Below, piece by piece: positions 17,930 through 26,558 of a stretch of 64,000 bases of DNA (positions within the stretch are counted from its first letter, which is position 1; each line of letters starts with the position of its first letter). This DNA is from Pukyongia salina (GTDB lineage Bacteria > Bacteroidota > Bacteroidia > Flavobacteriales > Flavobacteriaceae): contig NZ_CP027062.1 of the NCBI RefSeq assembly GCF_002966125.1, forward strand, positions 1,860,001 through 1,924,000. The letters run 5' to 3'. The notes beneath the pieces were generated by a model, which was not told the DNA's origin, made no database searches, and saw only the letters and a program-made list of their open reading frames with translations. The position numbers were made by a program, and so were the translations under genes.

Positions 17930-19894
17930 TTGATCTCAAAAACAACCATAGATAATGTGTTTGAAACCGCCCGTGTAGAGGAGGTAATAGGCGATTTTGT
18001 TCAATTGAAGAAATCGGGGAGTAACTTTAAAGGTCTTAGCCCTTTTACCGATGAGCGAACGCCCAGCTTCATGGTTTCTCCGGTAAAACAGATATGGAAG
18101 GACTTTAGTAGTGGAAAAGGGGGAAATGTGGTTGCCTTTCTTATGGAACACGAGCATTTTACGTATCCCGAAGCCATCCGGTATCTGGCAAAGAAGTATG
18201 GGATAGAAATAGATGAAACAGAGCAAACCGATGAGCAGAAGGAGCTGGCGAACGAACGGGAAAGTTTGTACCTGGTTAGTGAGTATGCCAAGGATTATTT
18301 TGTGTCTGCACTGCATAAAACCGAAGAAGGAAAGGCGATCGGGCTTACGTATTTCAAAGAGCGTGGTTTTACCGATGAAACCATTAAAAAGTTCGAATTA
18401 GGATATTCTCCAAACCAGTGGAGTGCCTTTACCGATACGGCCATTAAAAAAGGATATAAGCTGGAGTTTCTCGAGAAAACCGGCCTCACAATTGTAAAAG
18501 AAGAAAAGCAATTCGATCGGTTTAAAGGAAGGGTGATGTTTCCCATAAAAAGCATGAGTGGCCGGGTACTGGGCTTCGGTGGCAGGATTTTAAGCAGTGA
18601 TAAGAAAGCGGCCAAATACCTTAATTCTCCTGAGAGCGATATTTACCACAAGAGTAAAGTTCTGTATGGTATTTACCAGGCTAAGCAGGCAATTGCCAAA
18701 GAAGATAATTGTTTCCTGGTGGAAGGATATACAGACGTTATCCAGTTCCATCAAACCGGGATTGAAAATGTGGTTTCCTCTTCAGGTACGGCTCTAACAC
18801 CGGAACAGATAAGACTTGTCAACAGGCTCACCCGGAATATCACCGTATTGTTTGATGGGGATGCTGCCGGTTTGAGGGCTTCCTTACGAGGAGTAGACCT
18901 AATCCTGGAACAGGGAATGAATGTGAAGATCTGCACCTTCCCCGAGGGGGAGGACCCAGACAGTTTTGCACGCGAGAATTCGCTCGAAATGCTGCGATCC
19001 TACCTGGAAGAGCACTCTAAGGATTTTATAAGCTTCAAGGCCTCTTTGTTGGCTTCGGAAGCGAAAAACGATCCTATAAAAAAGGCAGACACCATCAGGG
19101 ATATGGTAGTAAGTATTTCGAAGATACCCGATGTGATCAAACAGGAGGTATACATCAAGGAATGCTCGAGGATCATGGATATTTCTGAAGAAGTTCTATT
19201 CAATACCCTGGCGCAACTCCTTCAGAAAGAAAAAAGAGAAGCCTCAAAACGAACTTCACAACCACCGCTTGAAACGATGGGTATTGTGCCTGCCGAACGC
19301 CAGGCTGTTCAGAAAATAGATATACAGTTTGAACTGGAACGGAAGATCATCGAACTTCTCTTACTCTACGGTACCGAGGAAGAAGAATTCGACGACCTGA
19401 TCCTGGAAGCCAATGAAGAGGGTGAGATTGCATTTACCCCGGAAAAAATGCGAACAAAAGTCTATGAAAAGATCTATTTGGATCTTCAGGATGACGAGAT
19501 CGAATTTATGAACGAGGATTTTAGGGAGTTGTATTATGAGATCATCAATAAATTAAACCGGGAGCAGGATCTCAAGATAGATGCACTGGTAAATCAGTTA
19601 CAACCGGAAAAAGCCGAAACAGTTACTCATATACTTATGGAGGAAGAAAAATACAGTCTTCACAATTGGGAACGAAAAGAGATCTATGTAAAAGAGAAAA
19701 AGCATGCTATTTCACAGGTGGTAAGTGAAACGATACTCAATTTAAGAAGGCACCTCGTTACATCGAAGATAGCCGAACTATCTAAAAGTCCACTGAAAAA
19801 CGGGGAGTATGAGGACAAAACTGTTCTGGAAAATATAAGTGATTATACCATCCTGAGAGATGTGCTATCCGAGAAACTTAGGCGAGTGCTATAA
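17930..19894 (+). CDS. dnaG: DNA primase
   Basis: A 654-residue primase that makes RNA primers at the replication fork. An N-terminal domain (1-100) precedes the Toprim catalytic core (about 255-345: CFLVEGYTDVIQFHQTGIENVVSSSGTALT and LFDGDAAGLRAS, with the metal-binding Glu and Asp-x-Asp) and a C-terminal DnaB-binding region. The start is TTG, giving MISKTTIDNVFETARVEEVIG. Unusual: the four zinc-finger positions are Ser37, Thr40, Asp58 and Ser61 instead of C-x2-H ... C-x2-C, while the surrounding sequence (PF-DERTPSF, GKGG) is conserved. Confidence 0.94.
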   Translation: MISKTTIDNVFETARVEEVIGDFVQLKKSGSNFKGLSPFTDERTPSFMVSPVKQIWKDFSSGKGGNVVAFLMEHEHFTYPEAIRYLAKKYGIEIDETEQTDEQKELANERESLYLVSEYAKDYFVSALHKTEEGKAIGLTYFKERGFTDETIKKFELGYSPNQWSAFTDTAIKKGYKLEFLEKTGLTIVKEEKQFDRFKGRVMFPIKSMSGRVLGFGGRILSSDKKAAKYLNSPESDIYHKSKVLYGIYQAKQAIAKEDNCFLVEGYTDVIQFHQTGIENVVSSSGTALTPEQIRLVNRLTRNITVLFDGDAAGLRASLRGVDLILEQGMNVKICTFPEGEDPDSFARENSLEMLRSYLEEHSKDFISFKASLLASEAKNDPIKKADTIRDMVVSISKIPDVIKQEVYIKECSRIMDISEEVLFNTLAQLLQKEKREASKRTSQPPLETMGIVPAERQAVQKIDIQFELERKIIELLLLYGTEEEEFDDLILEANEEGEIAFTPEKMRTKVYEKIYLDLQDDEIEFMNEDFRELYYEIINKLNREQDLKIDALVNQLQPEKAETVTHILMEEEKYSLHNWERKEIYVKEKKHAISQVVSETILNLRRHLVTSKIAELSKSPLKNGEYEDKTVLENISDYTILRDVLSEKLRRVL

Positions 19895-20527
19895 TTATCC
19901 AAATTGAAACATTCTGGACTGATGGATTAGATCGGCCAGATTGTCTACTTTCAATTTTTTAAGCAACCTGGTTTTATAGGTGCTAACTGTTTTCTCATTT
20001 ATGTTAAGTGCGTTCGCGATATCCTTATTGCGTTTTCCGCTGGATAACAGGTTAAGCACTTCGATCTCTCGAGATGACAATTTTTTATATCGGCTAATGG
20101 CACTGGTTTCACCAACATTGCGGCTGGTGAACGTTGAGGTAAGATCTTCGTTGAGGAAGATGCCACCTTTAGCGATCTGTTTTAATGCTTTTAGGAACAC
20201 TTTTGTGGAGGCGGTTTTGGGGACATAACCTGCGGCACCGGACTTTATGGAACGCAAAGCGTAGATCTCCTCCGGATGTGTAGAGAAAATAAGTACTCTA
20301 ACTTCCGGGAATTCCGTTTTAATACCCCTCAAGGCATTGATTCCATTAATATGGGGCATGTCGATCTCCATGATAAGGATATCGGGTTTTTCTTCCTGTA
20401 AGCTCTTGTACAGTTCATCTCCGTTATTAGCCTTCCCGATAATCTCGAAATTATCGTTCTTTTTCAGCATACAAGCGATCCCCTTTCTTGTAACCGGATG
20501 ATGATCGGCGATAAATATTTTCTTCAT
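19895..20527 (-). CDS. NarL/LuxR-family response regulator with atypical phosphoacceptor
   Basis: A 210-residue regulator with a receiver domain (1-115) and a C-terminal LuxR HTH (about 145-205: LSSREIEVLNLLSSGKRNKDIANALNINEKTVSTYKTRLLKKL). The receiver keeps D8, S/T in IFSTHPEE and the Lys in VPKTAS. The usual phosphoacceptor Asp is Glu54 (LIMEIDMP), and the second acidic residue of the DD pair is His9. No histidine kinase is adjacent. Start at the ATG of MKKIF, because a TATATTTG -10 box on this strand (20561-20568) lies 34 bp upstream of it and would fall inside any longer version. Ends at the base next to the dnaG stop, convergent. Confidence 0.85.
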   Translation of the reverse strand: MKKIFIADHHPVTRKGIACMLKKNDNFEIIGKANNGDELYKSLQEEKPDILIMEIDMPHINGINALRGIKTEFPEVRVLIFSTHPEEIYALRSIKSGAAGYVPKTASTKVFLKALKQIAKGGIFLNEDLTSTFTSRNVGETSAISRYKKLSSREIEVLNLLSSGKRNKDIANALNINEKTVSTYKTRLLKKLKVDNLADLIHQSRMFQFG

Positions 20528-20560
20528 TTCCAATTCGGTCTTTTTCAAAGACACCTGCAA

Positions 20561-20568
20561 CAAATATA
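20561..20568 (-). promoter_or_regulatory. -10 element of the response-regulator gene
   Basis: On the minus strand the sequence reads TATATTTG, a perfect TAnnTTTG. The implied transcription start is near 20554, about 27 nt before the ATG at 20527. No clear TTG -33 element was seen. Confidence 0.5.
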
Positions 20569-20681
20569 TTTGTTAGAAGTGTGAGGTTTTTGTAATACAA
20601 ATACTACAAATCAAAACTAAAGAAAAGAATTTTGCTTGTTAGGAAATTTCGTTCAACGTAAAAAAAACTCGTTGAATGCAC

Positions 20682-21473
20682 TTAATTTTTCAGTTGGGCC
20701 GGTATTTCGCATACCGGAATAGGCACCATTTTGTGTTGATTGGCTTTATTGAGTCTTAAATAGATAGACATTACCTCCCTTTTTCGACCTTCAAAATGCG
20801 AATTATCCTTCCCGGCATCTTGCATTTTCATAGCCCATTCCAGTTCGTCGTAACTTGCTCCTATCTGATCCTCATCGGTTCTGTTATCGCCCCAAAGTCC
20901 ATCGGTGGGAGCAGCGTCTATGATCTCCTGGTTTATCCCTAAAAACCGCGCAATTTCGTAGACTTCACTCTTCATAAGGTCTGCTATGGGACTAAGGTCT
21001 ACTCCTCCGTCACCATATTTGGTAAAGAATCCCACACCAAAGTCTTCCACTTTGTTTCCCGTACCTGCCACCAGGTATTTTTTAAGGGCGGCAAAGTAGT
21101 ATAAACTCGTCATTCGAAGGCGAGCTCTTGTGTTTGCCAGCGACATAAACCGTGATTCTTCGTTTTCAACCGGGGGTAGAGCAGCTAGTAGGCCGTCAAA
21201 AACAGGGGTAAGGTCCACCTTGATCATAGAAACATCGGTATAGTTCTTTTGAAGCCAGTCAATATGATTCAAGGCACGACTCACCTGAGACGGTGCCTGA
21301 TGAATGGGCATTTCGAGGCATAGGAGTTCCAGTCCTGTACGGGCACATAAAGTAGAAGTTACCGCCGAATCTATCCCTCCACTAATACCAATTACAAACC
21401 CTTTCATATGGGCATTGGTTGCATAATCCTTCAACCAGTTTACAATATGGTCTACAACTTTTTCGGTCTGCAT
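20682..21473 (-). CDS. nadE: NH3-dependent NAD synthetase
   Basis: A 263-residue N-type ATP pyrophosphatase enzyme that amidates deamido-NAD. The P-loop motif GISGGIDSAVT is near residue 30; GTGNKVEDFGVGFFTKYGDGGVDLSPIADL binds substrate; PTDGLWGDNRTDEDQIGASYDEL is characteristic. No glutaminase domain, so ammonia is the donor or a partner is needed. Monocistronic, divergent from gldB. Confidence 0.93.
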   Translation of the reverse strand: MQTEKVVDHIVNWLKDYATNAHMKGFVIGISGGIDSAVTSTLCARTGLELLCLEMPIHQAPSQVSRALNHIDWLQKNYTDVSMIKVDLTPVFDGLLAALPPVENEESRFMSLANTRARLRMTSLYYFAALKKYLVAGTGNKVEDFGVGFFTKYGDGGVDLSPIADLMKSEVYEIARFLGINQEIIDAAPTDGLWGDNRTDEDQIGASYDELEWAMKMQDAGKDNSHFEGRKREVMSIYLRLNKANQHKMVPIPVCEIPAQLKN

Positions 21474-21579
21474 AAAATGGGTATTGTGGGTTTATAGTGA
21501 TAACTTTGCCACACAAAAGTAAGGCAATTAGAAAATTTATAAAAACGGTAGACGTTAAACAATTTCAAAGCTGATCAGA

Positions 21580-22536
21580 ATGAGGTATTTTTTATTGTTT
21601 ATAGTGGTGCTATTCATGGCATCCTGCGATAGAAAGAGTAATATAGAAAAGGAAATTGAAGGGATCCCAATGGATATTGAGATCCTTCGTTTCGATAAGG
21701 AATTTGCGGCCGCCAGCATAAGTGAATTGCCATCCCTAAAGAAGAAATATCCGGTGTTCTTTCCCGAGCAATTTCACGACAGTGTATGGGTAGGGAGAAT
21801 GCAGGATACCCTGCAACGCCAGCTTAGTGATGCCGTGGAACAGGTTTTTCCTACCGAAGCTTATATAGAAGATCAGTTGGTTCCTTTGTTTCAGCATATA
21901 GAATATTACTTCCCCGAATTCGAGGCACCCACAGTGGTAACAGTTACTTCAGATGTGGATTACCAGAATAAAGCGATCGTTGCAGATAGTTTGCTCGTGC
22001 TGGGCCTGGACACCTATTTAGGGGAGGACCACGAATTTTACACCGGGATAAAGCGCTATGTGGCTAAGAATTTAAAGCCTTCACAGATTGGGCCGGATGT
22101 GGCTACTTCGTATGCAAGGCAACTAATTAGTATCCCCAGAAAGCGTGATCTGCTATCGCAAATGATCTATTTTGGTAAAGAACTATACTTAAAGGATATT
22201 TGGCTGCCCGAAGTTTCGGAGGCGGAAAGAATTGGCTACACCGAAGAAGAAATGCAATGGGCACACGATAATGAGATTGAGATCTGGCGATATTTTGTTG
22301 AACGAGAACTTTTGTACAGTACAGACGTTAAATTACCTCCCCGATTTATCAACCCAGCCCCATTTTCTAAATTTTACCTGGAAATTGACAACGAATCACC
22401 CGGGATGATCGGTAGATTTATCGGCTGGCAGATTGTACGTTCCTATATGGAGAACAACGATACTTCCGTAGCCCAGCTCATGATCATTTCACCAGAGGAG
22501 ATCTTTAAAAAATCAAAATACAAACCCGCGAAATAA
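21580..22536 (+). CDS. gldB: Gliding motility lipoprotein GldB
   Basis: A 318-residue lipoprotein (lipobox FMASC, Cys16) with the GldB pattern: IPMDIEILRFDKEFAA, LKKKYPVFFPEQFHDSVW, KLPPRFINPAPFSKFYLE and SPGMIGRFIGWQIVRSYMENND. GldB is required for gliding and T9SS function in Flavobacterium. Its stop overlaps the gldC start by one base; the neighbouring order matches gldB-gldC of relatives. Confidence 0.88.
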   Translation: MRYFLLFIVVLFMASCDRKSNIEKEIEGIPMDIEILRFDKEFAAASISELPSLKKKYPVFFPEQFHDSVWVGRMQDTLQRQLSDAVEQVFPTEAYIEDQLVPLFQHIEYYFPEFEAPTVVTVTSDVDYQNKAIVADSLLVLGLDTYLGEDHEFYTGIKRYVAKNLKPSQIGPDVATSYARQLISIPRKRDLLSQMIYFGKELYLKDIWLPEVSEAERIGYTEEEMQWAHDNEIEIWRYFVERELLYSTDVKLPPRFINPAPFSKFYLEIDNESPGMIGRFIGWQIVRSYMENNDTSVAQLMIISPEEIFKKSKYKPAK

Positions 22537-22871
22537 TGGCAACAAATACTTCAGAAATAAAAATAAATGTAAGCCTTGACGAGAACAAGATCCCGGAATC
22601 CTTATCATGGTCTGCACCGGACGGAGGTGTGGATAACAGCCCATCTAAAGCGATGTTGCTTTCAGTATGGGATCATACGGCCAAAGAGGCACTTCGTATC
22701 GACCTCTGGACCAAGGATATGCCGCTGGACGAAATGAATGTCTTTTTTCATCAAACCCTAATGGCTATGTCGCACACTTTTCAACGGGCTACCGGCGACG
22801 AAAAGATGGCTGCTACCATGCGCGATTTTTGCGATTATTTTGCCGAAAAACTAGAGCTGAAAAAAGATTAA
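22536..22871 (+). CDS. gldC: Gliding motility protein GldC
   Basis: A 111-residue cytoplasmic protein matching GldC: SEIKINVSLDENKIPESLSW near the N terminus, then W-APDGG, KAMLLSVWD and DMPLDEMNVFFHQTLMAMSHTFQRATGDEKMA. It is translationally coupled to gldB and to the gene after it (1-bp overlaps on both sides). It supports gliding in Flavobacterium; molecular role unresolved. Confidence 0.88.
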   Translation: MATNTSEIKINVSLDENKIPESLSWSAPDGGVDNSPSKAMLLSVWDHTAKEALRIDLWTKDMPLDEMNVFFHQTLMAMSHTFQRATGDEKMAATMRDFCDYFAEKLELKKD

Positions 22872-23236
22872 TGCAGCTACTCTTTGTATACAATGCGAAT
22901 GCAGGTAGAGCCAACGCTGTGCTGGATAGTATGCATAAGATCCTGAGTCCTTCCACCTACGATTGTAAATTATGTGAACTTACTTTTGGCGCCTTTACAG
23001 AACGAAATATCTGGAAGGAGTTCAGGAAGAATTCTAATGTGAACATGCGTTTTCTTCACAAGGATGAATTTAAGAAGGAGTTTCGCTCCAAATGGCTTCC
23101 GAAGTACAATTTTCCGGTTGTGCTGATACAAAATGAAAATAAACTGGAATTATTTATTACTTCCGAAGAATTTGAAGCTTTACATTCGCCACAGGTATTG
23201 ATTAAACTGATCCAAGATCGTTTACCTCTTTATTGA
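22871..23236 (+). CDS. Conserved small protein coupled to gldBC
   Basis: A 121-residue soluble protein starting [22 protein letters not shown], with two Cys close together ([12 protein letters not shown]) and a basic middle. The N-terminal [11 protein letters not shown] resembles a phosphate-binding loop only superficially. Start at ATG 22871, overlapping the gldC stop (TAATG); a longer frame would overlap gldC by 200 bp. Its 3' end overlaps the convergent engB by 35 bp. Function not recognised. Confidence 0.7.
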   Translation: MQLLFVYNANAGRANAVLDSMHKILSPSTYDCKLCELTFGAFTERNIWKEFRKNSNVNMRFLHKDEFKKEFRSKWLPKYNFPVVLIQNENKLELFITSEEFEALHSPQVLIKLIQDRLPLY

Positions 23237-23816
23237 TCGCATCGATATAATCTAATAGCTGATCTCTTCCATAGCCCTTACTGGAGGAAGTAATGAAGTA
23301 TGTGGGAATTGTTTCCCAGGTCTCCAATAGTTTTTTTTGGTAGGCTTCGATGTTGGCCTTAAGGGCGTTAGGTTTTAATTTATCTGCTTTGGTAAAAACG
23401 ATGGCAAACGGCAGCTGATTCTCACCCAGCCATTGCATAAATTCCAGATCGATCGGCTGAGGTTCGTGCCTGCAATCAATTAGTACGAATCCTAAGACCA
23501 ATTGTTTTCGTTTCTGAAAATACTGGGTGATGAATTTCTGAAATGTCTTTTTGTCCTTTTTCGATACACGGGCGTAGCCGTATCCGGGCAGATCGACGAG
23601 ATACCAGTTATCGTTAATGAGAAAATGGTTAATGAGCTGGGTCTTCCCGGGCCTGCCTGAAGTTTTTGCCAGGTTTTTTCGTTGCATCAGCATATTGATA
23701 AGGGAGGATTTCCCTACGTTACTTCGGCCAATGAATGCATATTCGGGCAATTTATTCTTGGGGCACTTAGCCACATCGCTATTGCTCATTATAAATTCTG
23801 CCGAAACGATCTTCAT
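23202..23816 (-). CDS. engB: Ribosome biogenesis GTPase YihA/YsxC
   Basis: A 204-residue TrmE-Era-EngA-type GTPase for 50S subunit assembly. Motifs: G1 [11 protein letters not shown]2 region [13 protein letters not shown]3 DLPGYGYA, G4 TKADK and G5 TSSSKGYG. Start at the ATG of MKIVSAEF; an upstream in-frame ATG would overlap the hydrolase gene. Ten bases after the hydrolase gene on the same strand. Confidence 0.94.
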   Translation of the reverse strand: MKIVSAEFIMSNSDVAKCPKNKLPEYAFIGRSNVGKSSLINMLMQRKNLAKTSGRPGKTQLINHFLINDNWYLVDLPGYGYARVSKKDKKTFQKFITQYFQKRKQLVLGFVLIDCRHEPQPIDLEFMQWLGENQLPFAIVFTKADKLKPNALKANIEAYQKKLLETWETIPTYFITSSSKGYGRDQLLDYIDAINKEVNDLGSV

Positions 23817-23826
23817 GCTGTTGGGT

Positions 23827-24591
23827 TTAAAATCCGCGCTCCTGCAGCCAGGCGTATAATAAGTCGTTAAACTCATCGGGGTGTTCCATCATAGCGGCAT
23901 GACCGCATTTGTCTATCCAGAACAGATCCGAATCCGGGAGCAGCTCGTGAAATTCTTCTGCCACTTCAGGAGGAGTGACATTGTCTTGTTTCCCCCAAAT
24001 GATACAGGTAGGGGTGTTCATTTTTGGGAGATCCTTAGACATATTGTGCCGTATCGCACTTTTGGCGATAGATAAGGTACGTATTAGTTTATTGCGATCG
24101 TTTACGGAGGCGTAAACCTCATCTACGATCTCTTTGGTGGCAACCTTGGGATCGTAGAACACATTTTCGGCTTTCTTCTGAATATAGTCCCTGTCGCCTC
24201 GTTTCGGATAACTCTCTCCCATAGCGCTCTCATAGAGCCCGGAGCTGCCTGTGATCACCAATGCTTTTACCTTCTTAGGGTATAATTTAGTACAGAGTAA
24301 ACCTATATGTCCGCCCAGGGAATTTCCTAACAAGATCACATTTTCGAACCCTTTATGGTCGATAAATTGGGCTACGTATTCTGCAAACTTCTTTACATTG
24401 GTTTTTAGAATAGGCATGGTATAAATAGGTAATTCCGGGATGAGGATCTGGTAACCTTTTGCCGGGAAAAATTCGGTCACGCCATCAAAGTTACTTAGCC
24501 CACCCATGAGCCCGTGTAGCACTATAATGGGAGTTCCTTCTCCTACCTCAAGATATTTGAATTTGCCTTCTTCGCGTAAGTGGTTTGACAT
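23827..24591 (-). CDS. Alpha/beta hydrolase
   Basis: A 254-residue alpha/beta-fold hydrolase with [12 protein letters not shown] (oxyanion region), nucleophile elbow GNSLGGH, a catalytic Asp in [10 protein letters not shown] and a His in [13 protein letters not shown]. No signal peptide. The substrate cannot be predicted. It leads a two-gene unit with engB. Confidence 0.85.
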   Translation of the reverse strand: MSNHLREEGKFKYLEVGEGTPIIVLHGLMGGLSNFDGVTEFFPAKGYQILIPELPIYTMPILKTNVKKFAEYVAQFIDHKGFENVILLGNSLGGHIGLLCTKLYPKKVKALVITGSSGLYESAMGESYPKRGDRDYIQKKAENVFYDPKVATKEIVDEVYASVNDRNKLIRTLSIAKSAIRHNMSKDLPKMNTPTCIIWGKQDNVTPPEVAEEFHELLPDSDLFWIDKCGHAAMMEHPDEFNDLLYAWLQERGF

Positions 24592-24800
24592 TCGGTCACT
24601 CGGTTAACAATCGCTAAAATACACAAAAATAGTTGAACTGTACGAGGGTTTTCAACTTCCCTTTTCAGTATCAATTTTAGATCATATGGTGTCTTAGTAT
24701 ATAGCTAACATAGGTTGAAGAAGGCTGTAAAACCAGATGTAAAGCACACAAAATCAGCTATATAAGATAAATGCGGGGATAAGGTGTCAAAACTTATCAA

Positions 24801-24840
24801 CAATGTGGTAAAAAGTGGTAAAAAGTGGTAAAAGTTATAT
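24801..24840 (+). promoter_or_regulatory. MraZ-type operator: tandem 10-bp GTGGTA repeats
   Basis: Three consecutive 10-bp units, caatGTGGTA, aaaaGTGGTA and aaaaGTGGTA, are followed by a partial fourth (aaagttatat). MraZ binds tandem repeats with 10-bp periodicity upstream of its own gene: AAAGTG(T/G)N3 in mollicutes and TGGGN repeats in E. coli. These fit the AAAGTGGN3 form and lie directly upstream of the mraZ -10 box, overlapping the expected -33 region. Confidence 0.8.
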
Positions 24841-24847
24841 ATATTTG
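24840..24847 (+). promoter_or_regulatory. -10 element of the dcw operon
   Basis: TATATTTG, a perfect TAnnTTTG, abuts the MraZ-type repeats. The mraZ start codon is 31 bp downstream. Repression by MraZ bound at the repeats is the expected mode. Confidence 0.65.
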
Positions 24848-24878
24848 AATTTATTACTAGCGAAACCAGATTCTCCTA

Positions 24879-25352
24879 ATGCTCAATCTAATAGGTACAT
24901 ACGAATGCAAAGCCGATGTAAAGGGGCGTGTTATGGTGCCGGCTGCTTTGAAAAAGCAATTGGCAACAGTAGCCCAGAACGGTTTTGTTATTAAGCGTGC
25001 TGTTTTTCAGCCCTGCCTTGAATTGTATCCTATGGACGAATGGCAGGCACTAATGCGAAAGATGGGTGAGCTGAACAGATTCAACAGGAAGAACAACGAT
25101 TTTATAAGACGGTTTACGGCAGGTGTGAAAACAGTAGAACTGGATGCCACAGGAAGGTTGAATATACCAAAAGACCTGGCGTCTTTTGCAGGGATGGATA
25201 AAGACGTTGTGATCTCTTCTGCGATCAATATCGTCGAAATCTGGGATAAACAAAAATATGAACAAGCCATAGATGACGCTGCCAACGATTTTGCAGATCT
25301 GGCTGAAGATGTAATGGGCGATGCAAGCAATGCAGACCATGGAATATCATAA
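24879..25352 (+). CDS. mraZ: Division/cell wall cluster transcriptional regulator MraZ
   Basis: A 157-residue protein with two AbrB-like swapped-hairpin halves: GTYECKADVKGRVMVPAALKKQL (about 5-27) and VELDATGRLNIPKDLASFAG (about 87-106), each with the DxxGR signature. MraZ forms ring oligomers that bind tandem repeats and regulate the dcw operon. It is the first gene of the cluster, with putative binding repeats at its promoter. It overlaps rsmH. Confidence 0.95.
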   Translation: MLNLIGTYECKADVKGRVMVPAALKKQLATVAQNGFVIKRAVFQPCLELYPMDEWQALMRKMGELNRFNRKNNDFIRRFTAGVKTVELDATGRLNIPKDLASFAGMDKDVVISSAINIVEIWDKQKYEQAIDDAANDFADLAEDVMGDASNADHGIS

Positions 25353-26235
25353 ACCGGTACTACTTAAAGAAACGGTAGACGGGTTAAACATCCAACCTGA
25401 AGGGGTTTACGTGGATGTTACTTTTGGCGGCGGCGGACATTCAAGGGAAATAATAAAACGACTGGGAGAAACAGGCAAACTAATTGCCTTCGATCAGGAT
25501 ACAGATGCGCTTGAGAATGCTATCGATGACCCGCGGTTTTTGTTAATTAACGAAAACTTTAGGTTTCTCAAGCGCTTCTTACGTTTCTATGGTTATAAGC
25601 AGGTGGATGGGATCCTGGGTGATTTCGGGGTATCATCTCATCAGTTCGATGTAGCCGAACGCGGATTTTCTACCCGGTTTGAAGCCGATCTGGACATGCG
25701 GATGGACAGGAACAGTGATTTCTCCGCCTATGATGTGATCAATACTTATGAGCAAAACCGCCTGCGGTCGGTATTGGCTAACTACGGAGAACTAAGAAGT
25801 GCGGCCGGGATGGCTAGAATGATCGTTGAAGCTAGGGGGGAGGAACCCATAAAAAGCAGTGATCAGTTGAAAAGAGCACTGGGGCGTTTTCTTCCGAAGC
25901 ATAAAGAGAATAAGATCCTGGCGCAAGTGTATCAGGCAATTCGAATAGAGGTTAACCAGGAGTTGGAAGCCCTGAAGGAGTTTCTCCTGCAAACTAATGA
26001 AGTGCTGAAACCGGGGGGGCGATTGAGTTTGATCTCTTATCATTCGCTGGAAGACCGACTGGTTAAACGTTTTATGCGAAATGGAATGTTTGAAGGAGAA
26101 CCCGAGAAGGATGTCTTCGGAAAGGCAGAGGTGCCATTCAAACCTGTTGGGAAGTTTATAATCCCTTCGGAAACGGAAATAGCTGAAAACCCCAGGGCAA
26201 GAAGTGCAAAACTAAGAATAGCAGAAAAACTGTAA
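25339..26235 (+). CDS. rsmH: 16S rRNA (cytosine-1402-N4)-methyltransferase
   Basis: A 298-residue SAM methyltransferase: YHKPVLLKETVDGL at the N terminus, SAM-binding motif VDVTFGGGGHSREII, and GVSSHQFDVAERGFS. It modifies C1402 in the 16S rRNA decoding centre. ATG 25339 overlaps mraZ by 14 bp; an in-frame ATG at 25321 would add six residues and cannot be excluded. Confidence 0.93.
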   Translation: MEYHKPVLLKETVDGLNIQPEGVYVDVTFGGGGHSREIIKRLGETGKLIAFDQDTDALENAIDDPRFLLINENFRFLKRFLRFYGYKQVDGILGDFGVSSHQFDVAERGFSTRFEADLDMRMDRNSDFSAYDVINTYEQNRLRSVLANYGELRSAAGMARMIVEARGEEPIKSSDQLKRALGRFLPKHKENKILAQVYQAIRIEVNQELEALKEFLLQTNEVLKPGGRLSLISYHSLEDRLVKRFMRNGMFEGEPEKDVFGKAEVPFKPVGKFIIPSETEIAENPRARSAKLRIAEKL

Positions 26236-26555
26236 TGAAGAAGAGTTTTTATAATGTGGTAAAAGGTAAGTTTTTGGTAAGCGACGACGCTTTCCGAAAC
26301 TGGCGCTTTATCATTTTTCTCTCCTTTTTAGCGCTCATTATGATCGCGAGCTCTCATAGTGCCGATAAAAAGGTACACAGGATCGCCCAACTTAACAACG
26401 AAGTAAAGGAATTGAAAAGTGAATATGTGGATATCCGTATGAAACTCATGCAAACCAAATTGGAGAGCAGGATCATTAAGGCAATGGCGGCACGAGGTTT
26501 ACAACCCTCGGTGACGCCACCTCAGAAAATAAGAATAATCACAACTAAAGAATAA
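26235..26555 (+). CDS. ftsL: FtsL-like cell division protein
   Basis: A 106-residue bitopic membrane protein: basic cytoplasmic N terminus, one membrane helix (about 25-43) and a periplasmic coiled coil (AQLNNEVKELKSEYVDIRMKLMQTKLES). Topology and location between rsmH and the class B PBP identify it as FtsL, which acts with FtsB/FtsQ to activate septal synthesis. Sequence conservation is low, as usual for FtsL. Confidence 0.8.
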   Translation: MKKSFYNVVKGKFLVSDDAFRNWRFIIFLSFLALIMIASSHSADKKVHRIAQLNNEVKELKSEYVDIRMKLMQTKLESRIIKAMAARGLQPSVTPPQKIRIITTKE

Positions 26556-26558
26556 AGG

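Noticed and set aside
20651-20676. Hairpin TTCAACG / CGTTGAA downstream of nadE as a terminator
   Set aside because: The A/T tract lies in the loop rather than after the stem, so it does not fit a rho-independent terminator.
22667-22870. N-terminal extension of the gene after gldC
   Set aside because: It would overlap gldC by 200 bp in a different frame. The ATG at 22871 forms a normal TAATG junction with the gldC stop.
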